Assembly (NCBI GenBank): GCA_020436835.1
Contig: JAGQWZ010000492.1
Span: 1 to 42,592, forward strand
Reading direction: 5' to 3'
From: Saprospiraceae bacterium
GTDB taxonomy: Bacteria; Bacteroidota; Bacteroidia; Chitinophagales; Saprospiraceae
Length of the DNA: 42,592 nucleotides
Shown one piece after another: positions 1 through 6,445 of the stretch; positions within the stretch are counted from its first letter, which is position 1; each line of letters opens with the position of its first letter. The position numbers and the translations under genes are program-made. The notes beneath the pieces are model-generated. The model saw only the letters and a list, made by a program, of their open reading frames with translations, was not told where the DNA came from and did no database searches.

Positions 1-528
1 TGATATTTCAAGATTACTTCCCCTGCGCGAAAGATCTATCTCATCGAAGGTATTTTGAATCGTGGCGGTATAAGGAGTAGTGGGACAGTTCGAATCTTCC
101 AATTGACTTAGCACCGAAGAATCCCGGGCAAACCAACTTCGAAGAAATCCAAGGTGTTTATCTGAACATTGGTAACCCAGATTAAGGGCAGTTAGTACTT
201 TGCATTGAAGATTATTCCGCTCATCAGTCGCTTCCCCATCCCACCAGCATTCACTTCCGATAAAGGTGGCGACATACCCCAGAGCAGCTCTTTCCGAATC
301 AGGAATGTTACGGGTGTAGCCTTCGTTGATCAGGATAGTGCTGACCACATTCTCATTAGAGTCTGTCTGACGGTCTTCACGCCAAAGGAAATGGATGGTG
401 GTGTCGGGAGGTGCATTCCCGATCAATCCGGGAAGATTTTCATTTTCATGCCCGTCAGTGCTTTGTTTATCATTAGATTGACAAGAAACTATGACCAATA
501 AGCCTATTATCTGCAAAAATTGTTTCAT
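1..528 (-). CDS. Lipoprotein of unknown function, 3' end cut by window edge
   Basis: The minus strand is open from an ATG at 528-526 to the window edge with no stop: 176 codons in frame. The N-terminus is a lipoprotein signal peptide (MKQFLQIIGLLVIVSC), with the lipid-attached Cys at residue 16 followed by a polar stretch (QSNDKQSTDGHENE). The body contains 'WREDRQTDSNENVVSTIL' and later three Cys residues. I do not recognise a family. It is divergent from the amidohydrolase at 678, with about 150 bases between them. A plus-strand frame at 205-501 is its shadow. The coding call rests on the uninterrupted frame and the clear lipobox; the function is unknown. Confidence 0.75.
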   Translation of the reverse strand, partial: MKQFLQIIGLLVIVSCQSNDKQSTDGHENENLPGLIGNAPPDTTIHFLWREDRQTDSNENVVSTILINEGYTRNIPDSERAALGYVATFIGSECWWDGEATDERNNLQCKVLTALNLGYQCSDKHLGFLRSWFARDSSVLSQLEDSNCPTTPYTATIQNTFDEIDLSRRGSNLEIS

Positions 529-677
529 TTTTATGCTGGATGCTTAATTCACTTCTGCTCAAAGTTATTCGCTTTACGCGATAATTCCCATTGCTAAAAT
601 CCTCTCAGCCATCTTACAAGCGATACAGCCAACGGTATTTGCGGTAAAAATTGTTCATTATCAAAACCTAAGAGAAA

Positions 678-1925
678 ATGAATCGACGAAAACTCATTCT
701 ATGGTATCTCCTGACTTTTGTGATCGTTAATTGCACGATGGCACAAGACTACGATCTGCTGATCAAAGGTGGCGCTGTCACGGATGTGAAAAATGGAATC
801 AGCGATCAAAAACTTGATATTGCCGTTGCTGACGGCAAAATCGCCCGGGTTGCTGAAAATATCCCGGCGAACATGGCAAAGACTGTCATTGATGCCAACG
901 GACTAATCGTTACGCCCGGTCTTATCGATATACACGGACATGTGTTTTGGGGCACTCAACCTCATTCAGCCTATAGTAATGGCATGAACAGTGTGGCTCC
1001 GGATGGATTTACTTTCCGAAGCGGTGTCACAACTATTGTTGATGCAGGCAGTTCAGGATGGCGAAATTTTCTGGAATTTAAAGAGCAGACGGTTGATCAT
1101 TCGAAAACACGGGTTTTGGCGTTTCTCAATATAGTTGGGTCTGGAATGAAAGGAGGGGTTATTGAACAAAATGTCAACGATATGGATCCTAAACTAACTG
1201 CCCTGATGGCTAAGAGATATGATGATATCATCGTGGGTATCAAATTAGCCCATTACAGCGGTCATGAATGGGAGCCAACCGAAAGAGCAGTAGAAGCGGG
1301 TAATCAGGCAGAGATTCCGGTGATGATTGATTTCGGAGGAGCCCGACCAGCTCTGTCTCTGGAAACGCTGTTTCTGGAAAAACTGAGACCAGGAGATATT
1401 TTCACTCATGCTTACGCATCTCTGGGAAGTCGTGGACGTGTCGTCAATGACCAACATAAAGTGGAGCCATTTGTATTTGAAGCTCAGAAGCGGGGAATCA
1501 TTTTTGACGTGGGACATGGTGGAGGAAGTTTCGCCTTCGAACAGGCTGTTCCTGCGATGCAACAGGGATTTTTACCGAATTCAATTAGCACTGACCTGCA
1601 TATTGGCAGTATGAATGGAGGTATGAAAGATATGCTGAACATAATGTCCAAGTTTCTAAATATGAATATGTCCCTGGAACGGGTTATTGAGTGCTCTACC
1701 TGGAATCCTGCCCAGTATATCAAACATAGTGAATTGGGTCACTTGTCGGAAGGTGCCATCGCCGACATAGCGATACTAAGATTAAGAGAAGGTGATTTTG
1801 GCTTTATTGATACCAAGGGGCTTAGAATGAGTGGGAACCAAAGGCTGGAGTGTGAAGTGACCATTCGTGATGGCAAAGTGGTATACGACCTGAACGGCCT
1901 TGCCAGTCCGGACTGGGATGAATAA
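678..1925 (+). CDS. Exported amidohydrolase/deacetylase-family metallohydrolase (COG3964 type)
   Basis: 415 residues with a Sec signal peptide at about 1-22 (ends TMAQ). The metal-centre motifs of a dihydroorotase-like amidohydrolase are visible: HxH at H86/H88 (GLIDIHGHVFWG), a likely carbamylated Lys at K189 (IVGIKLAHYSG), FTH244AY, DVGH280GGG and STD306LH. At the strand-5 position, where a His ligand is usual, it reads VMID218FG. Characterised COG3964 members cleave acyl or acetyl groups; one from Agrobacterium hydrolyses acetyl-(R)-mandelate, and the natural substrate of most is unknown. The SelA-like PLP gene starts 40 bases downstream, and these two families are often neighbours, so a shared catabolic pathway is likely. 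An AAGAGAAA purine run precedes the ATG. Confidence 0.85.
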   Translation: MNRRKLILWYLLTFVIVNCTMAQDYDLLIKGGAVTDVKNGISDQKLDIAVADGKIARVAENIPANMAKTVIDANGLIVTPGLIDIHGHVFWGTQPHSAYSNGMNSVAPDGFTFRSGVTTIVDAGSSGWRNFLEFKEQTVDHSKTRVLAFLNIVGSGMKGGVIEQNVNDMDPKLTALMAKRYDDIIVGIKLAHYSGHEWEPTERAVEAGNQAEIPVMIDFGGARPALSLETLFLEKLRPGDIFTHAYASLGSRGRVVNDQHKVEPFVFEAQKRGIIFDVGHGGGSFAFEQAVPAMQQGFLPNSISTDLHIGSMNGGMKDMLNIMSKFLNMNMSLERVIECSTWNPAQYIKHSELGHLSEGAIADIAILRLREGDFGFIDTKGLRMSGNQRLECEVTIRDGKVVYDLNGLASPDWDE

Positions 1926-1965
1926 TCGGCAGAGCCTGGAAATTTGAAAATCGAAAGATAATATC

Positions 1966-3198
1966 ATGATATCAAGAAGAAAACTTCTTAAAAATTTATC
2001 AGCAACACCCTTGGTGGGAGGCCTTTTTGGAACTGGATTCTGGTCTGTGTCCGGAAGGGATGCAGGTGATGCCAGGTCAGGAGCACCTAATCTGTTTGAA
2101 GAACTGGGAGTGACTCCGGTGATAAATGCCGGTGTTACCATGACTTTCTTATCCGGATCATTGATGCGGCCGGACGTGTTGGAGGCTATTAATTCGACAG
2201 CCCATGATTTTGCCAACATGTATGAGTTGCAGGATAAGGTAGGTGCAAAAATAGCAGAAATGCTTCAGGTAGAAGCAGCTATGGTCACTTCAGGAGCAGC
2301 TTGTGCGATGGTGTTGGGAACCGCCGCCTCGATCACCGGAAAAGATGCAGAAAAACGTAAGATGTTGCCTTTCCCACCCGGCCCAAGACCGGAAGTTATC
2401 ATGCAAAAAAGTCATCGCTACGTCTTTGACCAGGCCATCACGACGGCAGGAGCTAAAATCATCGAAGTGGAGGGGGCCAACGAAATGGAAAAAGCAATCA
2501 ATGATAAGACAGTGATGGCCCTGTTTTTTAATGCCGCCAGAGAATCAAGCATTTCGCATGAGGAATTTGTAGCTATCTCCAAACGTCATAATATTCCATC
2601 ATTTGTGGATGCAGCGGCCGACGTACCCCCAGTGGATAATCTATTTAAATTTCAGAAAATCGGCTATGACCTGATCACGTTTTCGGGAGGCAAAATGATC
2701 CGCGGACCGCAAAGTGCCGGTCTGTTATTTGGTCGTAAGGATCTTATTGAAGCGGCTAAACTGAATCACAGCCCCCATGAGGCTCCAATAGGACGGCCTA
2801 TGAAAGTCAACAAAGAGGAAATATTTGGAATGTATGCTGCTTTAAAGGCCTATCTCGAACTGGATCATGAGAAGGAGTGGCAGGATTGGCTAAACCGCAT
2901 CGACCAAATTAAATCAAAAATAGAACACATTGCCACCGTAAAAGGGGAGACCCGGATAAATCCTGGTCCGGCCAATGCGTTTCCCAGTATGCTAGTGAGT
3001 TGGGATCAGGACCAGGTGAAGATCACACCCAGGCAAGTGTATGAAGCACTAAAGGGAGAGAATCCAAGTATTGTCACCAATGTACGCCGTGACGAGGAGA
3101 TGAATGAGATATTGAGTGTAGGTGTGGTCCTATTGAAACCAGATCAGGTAGATTATGTTGCTACAAGATTGAAACAGGTCCTCCAAAACGCCGTTTGA
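1966..3198 (+). CDS. Tat-exported SelA-like PLP-dependent enzyme (aminotransferase class V fold)
   Basis: 410 residues. The N-terminus carries a twin-arginine motif (S3-RRKLLK) before a hydrophobic segment to about residue 30, so export by Tat is expected; that suits a PLP enzyme that must fold with its cofactor first. The fold-type I core runs from about 45 to 405. FVD215AAAD is the likely Asp contacting the PLP ring nitrogen, and SGGK243MIRGPQSAG holds the Schiff-base Lys. Relatives include SelA-like proteins next to COG3964 hydrolases and the D-glucosaminate-6-phosphate ammonia-lyase DgaE. True SelA is unlikely because of the export signal and the absence of other selenocysteine genes here. 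Probable lyase or racemase on an amino acid or amino sugar derivative; substrate not deducible. Confidence 0.83.
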   Translation: MISRRKLLKNLSATPLVGGLFGTGFWSVSGRDAGDARSGAPNLFEELGVTPVINAGVTMTFLSGSLMRPDVLEAINSTAHDFANMYELQDKVGAKIAEMLQVEAAMVTSGAACAMVLGTAASITGKDAEKRKMLPFPPGPRPEVIMQKSHRYVFDQAITTAGAKIIEVEGANEMEKAINDKTVMALFFNAARESSISHEEFVAISKRHNIPSFVDAAADVPPVDNLFKFQKIGYDLITFSGGKMIRGPQSAGLLFGRKDLIEAAKLNHSPHEAPIGRPMKVNKEEIFGMYAALKAYLELDHEKEWQDWLNRIDQIKSKIEHIATVKGETRINPGPANAFPSMLVSWDQDQVKITPRQVYEALKGENPSIVTNVRRDEEMNEILSVGVVLLKPDQVDYVATRLKQVLQNAV

Positions 3199-3242
3199 TT
3201 CTACGTCTGGGCACTCTGCAGTTTTTTTTGAAAAATGAATAA

Positions 3243-3296
3243 TTAAATACGCCTTGATGGAAAGGCGCTTAAATACTTTGTATTCAATTTAAATAC
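3243..3296 (+). promoter_or_regulatory. Three TTAAATAC direct repeats plus a small hairpin upstream of the dehydrogenase
   Basis: TTAAATAC occurs at 3243-3250, 3269-3276 and 3289-3296, always on the same strand, starting 26 and 20 bases apart. Between the first two lies a 6-bp stem (CGCCTT/AAGGCG). The last copy ends four bases before the ATG at 3301. Possible regulator or leader element; also compatible with chance in AT-rich DNA. Confidence 0.3.
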
Positions 3297-3300
3297 TTCG

Positions 3301-5076
3301 ATGATTCAGATTCAGCCCGTTATAAATGTATGCCGGATTCTTTCGGTTTGTTTATGCATTCTTACATTGTTTTCATCCTGTTCGCGAAATAGAGGACTGC
3401 CGCCCGGTGATCCGGATAATGGTGGGTTATTTCTGCCAGGTGGCTTTGAAGCCATGGTGGTTGTAGACAGTATTAAAGGCCGGGCAAGACATCTGGCTGT
3501 CAATTCCAATGGAGATATTTATGTGAAATTAAGATTTGCAGATACCATTGGAGGGAATGCTGCGCTCCGGGATACCGATGGAGACGGGAAAATGGATGTT
3601 GTCAAAGCTTTCGATGACTATATTGATAAAAGTAGTCTTGGATGTGAGATGAAAATCCATAACGGGTATCTCTACTTTAGTTCGGTGACCAGGGTCTTCC
3701 GCCAGAAATTGACAAATGACCTGGTGCCGGATACGGAAATGGAACTGATTCTTACCGATACGCAGCCTCCACGTCAACATGATACGAAGCCCATCGCCTT
3801 TGACAATGAAGGGTATTTCTACACGGTCTACGGCGCTCCTTCCGATGCCTGTCAGGTGGATGACCGGTCCCCACTTTCACCGGGCATGGATCCATGTCCC
3901 ATTTTGGAAACACGGGGAGGCGTTTGGCGCTTTAAAGCAGATAAAAAAGGACAGTTCCAAAAGGACGGGGAAAAAATAGCGACAGGATTCCGGAGTGTGG
4001 TGGGACTGGACTGGAATCAGCAGGTTAACAGTCTTTACGCCGTTGCCCATGGCAGAGACTATTTGCACAACACCTGGCCCCGTGAATTTAGCGCCTGGCA
4101 AGGTGCTGTATTGCCATCGGAAGTGTTCATACGACTGGATAGTGGGGCGAATGCCGGTTGGCCCTATCATTATTATGATCAGATTAAGGGAGGGTACTAT
4201 CTCAATCCGGAATATGGCGGAGATGGAGAGAAACAGGGTGATGTAGAAATGCTAACGGAGCCGACGGTGGGATTTCCCGGACATTTCGCACCCAATGACC
4301 TCTTGTTTTACACCGGAGACCAGTTTCCGGATCACTATAGGAATGGCGCTTTTATTGCTTTCCACGGATCGACGAGTAGCTCACCCTACCCGCAGTCTGG
4401 CTATTTTGTCGGCTTCGTACCGATGCAAGACGGCAAAGTCACCGGGCCCTGGGAAGTCTTTGCGGACGGTTTCGCCGGTGTCGATACTATTGTGAGTACC
4501 AGTGATGCCGCCTACCGGCCGATGGGACTGGCCATGGGTCCTGACGGATCCCTGTATATCTCTGATTCGGAAAAAGGAAAAATATGGAGAGTAATGTATA
4601 AGGGAGATAAAGAAGGCTTCGGAAAGGATCAGCTCGCTGCGATGGAACAGAGAAAACGGACGGCCTCAAATATCAAGACACCCGATGAAGTTAAAGACAA
4701 AATTGTGTCAGAAGGAATGGACGATATTGATGAGGAGAATCTTTCCAGAGGAGGAAAACTCTTTAATATATTCTGTTCTGTGTGCCATCAACGAAACGGA
4801 AAGGGAAATGACCGATTCCCACCCTTGGACGGTACCGAGTGGGTATTAGGACCGAAAGACACACTGATCAACGTTATACTCAATGGCTTGAGAGGAGAAA
4901 TCACCGTCAAGGGGAAGACCTATACAAGCAGAATGCCGAAGTTACATATGTTGAAAGACGATGAAATTGCGGAAATTTTAACCTATATCCGGCAAAGTTT
5001 TGGGAATAATGCCAGTACCGTGACCCCCCGCGAAGTGGCTGAAGTGCGAAGTGCAAATAGTACGAGGGTGGAGTAG
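3301..5076 (+). CDS. Lipoprotein glucose/sorbosone dehydrogenase with C-terminal cytochrome c domain
   Basis: 591 residues. A signal peptide with a lipoprotein-type Cys27 (LFSSC) anchors it to a membrane. Residues about 45-435 form a six-bladed propeller of the glucose/sorbosone dehydrogenase type, normally PQQ-dependent. They include a calcium-type loop (DTDGDGKMD, from about 91), GRDYLHNTW and the closing GLAMGPDGSLYISDSEKGKIWR. Residues about 480-575 are a class I cytochrome c: C492xxC495H496 (FCSVCHQRNGKG) with M545 as probable axial ligand. The fused haem domain would pass electrons from sugar oxidation to the respiratory chain. It lies 100 bases after the PLP gene on the same strand; whether they are co-transcribed is unclear. 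The substrate and the PQQ dependence are inferred from family. Confidence 0.85.
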   Translation: MIQIQPVINVCRILSVCLCILTLFSSCSRNRGLPPGDPDNGGLFLPGGFEAMVVVDSIKGRARHLAVNSNGDIYVKLRFADTIGGNAALRDTDGDGKMDVVKAFDDYIDKSSLGCEMKIHNGYLYFSSVTRVFRQKLTNDLVPDTEMELILTDTQPPRQHDTKPIAFDNEGYFYTVYGAPSDACQVDDRSPLSPGMDPCPILETRGGVWRFKADKKGQFQKDGEKIATGFRSVVGLDWNQQVNSLYAVAHGRDYLHNTWPREFSAWQGAVLPSEVFIRLDSGANAGWPYHYYDQIKGGYYLNPEYGGDGEKQGDVEMLTEPTVGFPGHFAPNDLLFYTGDQFPDHYRNGAFIAFHGSTSSSPYPQSGYFVGFVPMQDGKVTGPWEVFADGFAGVDTIVSTSDAAYRPMGLAMGPDGSLYISDSEKGKIWRVMYKGDKEGFGKDQLAAMEQRKRTASNIKTPDEVKDKIVSEGMDDIDEENLSRGGKLFNIFCSVCHQRNGKGNDRFPPLDGTEWVLGPKDTLINVILNGLRGEITVKGKTYTSRMPKLHMLKDDEIAEILTYIRQSFGNNASTVTPREVAEVRSANSTRVE

Positions 5077-5130
5077 GTCATATTTTCCTTCAACCTTGCT
5101 GAAGTAGAAAGGCATACTTGGTACTTCCGG

Positions 5131-5592
5131 TTATTGCAATCGGATCTTTTTTCTCAAAGCAACCCGGTTGCTGCCATCCGAATACCAACATTCCAATTCA
5201 GCAAAAATCTCATATCCTTGTTTTTGATAAAAGGAGGGAGCTTCGTAGCCAGCTGTCCAGGTCCAGCAATCCGTTATTCCAATCAGCATTAATTTTTGTT
5301 CCAGGGTGTTCAATAGTTTCACGCCAAGACCTTGACGGCGATATGCCTTCTCTACAAACAGATCGGTAAGATAAAACCAACCTGAATATTTGTCGCCATT
5401 TTTATAGGCCAGCCCGGAAACACAACCAACAAACCGATTTTTAATCACAGCCGTGTAGCTGAACCGGTCTGAAGACTGTAGTTCAACTCCTTGTTCTCCG
5501 GTGTGTTGGTCAAATCCCTGATACATTTGATCCAGTTCGTCCGGCTCCATTTCCCGATTTACAATTTCTATTTCGCTCATATCAGGTTTCAT
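5131..5592 (-). CDS. GNAT-family N-acetyltransferase
   Basis: 153 residues, the usual GNAT length. Motif A is clear: LTDLFVEKAYRRQGLGVKLL (about residues 75-94), where RRQGLG is the acetyl-CoA pyrophosphate loop. Motif B follows as APSFYQKQGYEIFAE. The acceptor (small molecule, peptide or aminoglycoside) cannot be told. M5 (5580) is an alternative start, beginning MSEIEIVNRE. It lies 44 bases downstream of the Nudix regulator on the same strand, so the two may be co-transcribed. It converges with the dehydrogenase gene, 54 bases apart. Confidence 0.85.
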   Translation of the reverse strand: MKPDMSEIEIVNREMEPDELDQMYQGFDQHTGEQGVELQSSDRFSYTAVIKNRFVGCVSGLAYKNGDKYSGWFYLTDLFVEKAYRRQGLGVKLLNTLEQKLMLIGITDCWTWTAGYEAPSFYQKQGYEIFAELECWYSDGSNRVALRKKIRLQ

Positions 5593-5636
5593 GCGGAATA
5601 CGATATGGATTGATGATTTTCATGAATGATGATATT

Positions 5637-6356
5637 TCAGATGAGATCTTTCTTTACCTGGTATTGAAAAGGATTTCTTCCCGGTAATTCCTGATGACGT
5701 TTTGGAAGCCGTTCAAAAATTCCGGATGCAAGCATTTTCTTCTGAAACCGGCTCCTGTCGAGTGGTTCTTCCAGTATGGTTTGATGAAGCTGGTGCAGTT
5801 CAGGCATGGTAAATTGACTGGGGAGAAGATTGAAAGTGACCGGCTGTTGCTGGATGTCTTCTTTTAGACGATTTCTGGCCTGACTTATTATCGATCCATG
5901 ATCCATCCACATTTGAGGTAGTTCGGCAAAATTTGACCAGCAGAAGTCTTCATCGATACTGTGTACGACAGGATGGGTGTTTTCCAGATTTACCAGTGAA
6001 TAATATGCAAGAGTGACAAATCGGTCATTAAACCAGGATTCTTCATCCCAGGGAATGTCTGATTCTTTCAAAAAATCCTTCCATTCTTCCGTAAACCGGC
6101 GGTTTCGATCTCCGAAAACCGATAAAAATTTGAGATGAGGGTCTGCCAGCCCCGTTCGTTCCTTCAATATCCTGATGGCCGCATCGTCAACTGACTCCTC
6201 CCTGCCAATGTACCCACCCGGCAAAATCCATTTTTCACCGATTTTTAACAGCAGGCACTTAAGTTCATTTTGCTGATATCCAATGATGACCAGGTCTATG
6301 GAAAGATTAGGCAGAAAGTGATCCGAACCCTTCTCAAGGAATTCTTTTAAGTCCAT
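5637..6356 (-). CDS. Nudix-domain winged-helix transcriptional regulator (NrtR/AraR-like)
   Basis: 239 residues from the ATG at 6356. Residues about 15-140 form a Nudix fold (WILPGGYIGREESVDDAAIR). The Nudix box is degenerate: the catalytic REXXEE is replaced by ILKERTGL, as in regulators that kept the fold to bind a ligand. Residues about 160-235 form a winged-helix part (FTMPELHQLHQTIL, then FQKKMLASGIFERLP). In Bacteroidota this architecture is used by sugar-sensing regulators such as AraR of Bacteroides; NrtR itself regulates NAD metabolism. A longer start at 6383 is possible, but its first codons would lie inside an operator palindrome, so the internal ATG is preferred. The divergent GH3 glycosidase is the likely target, together with the regulator's own gene. 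Confidence 0.85.
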   Translation of the reverse strand: MDLKEFLEKGSDHFLPNLSIDLVIIGYQQNELKCLLLKIGEKWILPGGYIGREESVDDAAIRILKERTGLADPHLKFLSVFGDRNRRFTEEWKDFLKESDIPWDEESWFNDRFVTLAYYSLVNLENTHPVVHSIDEDFCWSNFAELPQMWMDHGSIISQARNRLKEDIQQQPVTFNLLPSQFTMPELHQLHQTILEEPLDRSRFQKKMLASGIFERLPKRHQELPGRNPFQYQVKKDLI

Positions 6357-6374
6357 GAGGGCAAAAATAATTAT

Positions 6375-6393
6375 TTGTGACATAACGCCACAA
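6375..6393. promoter_or_regulatory. Operator palindrome 1 (TTGTGAC-N5-GCCACAA), regulator side
   Basis: The 19-bp site reads TTGTGAC ATAAC GCCACAA, with 7-base arms complementary except at one position. The copy at 6411 has identical arms and an identical flanking T on the right; only the spacer differs. It sits just upstream of the regulator start at 6356 and about where the -33 element of the GH3 promoter would fall. Probable binding site for the adjacent Nudix regulator. Confidence 0.65.
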
Positions 6394-6405
6394 TTAGAAT
6401 TTGTT

Positions 6406-6413
6406 TATATTTG
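6406..6413 (+). promoter_or_regulatory. Bacteroidota-type -7 box (TATATTTG) for the GH3 gene
   Basis: TATATTTG matches TAnnTTTG exactly and lies 32 bases before the GH3 start at 6446. No good TTTG element is seen 19-21 bases upstream; operator palindrome 1 occupies that region. The box shares its last three bases with operator palindrome 2, so a bound regulator would cover the promoter. Confidence 0.5.
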
Positions 6414-6429
6414 TGACATTCTGCCACAA
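6411..6429. promoter_or_regulatory. Operator palindrome 2 (TTGTGAC-N5-GCCACAA), GH3 side
   Basis: TTGTGAC ATTCT GCCACAA has the same arms as the site at 6375. The centres are 36 bases apart. It overlaps the end of the TATATTTG box and the presumed transcription start of the GH3 gene, a classical repression position. Confidence 0.65.
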
Positions 6430-6445
6430 TTATAAATTTTAACAA

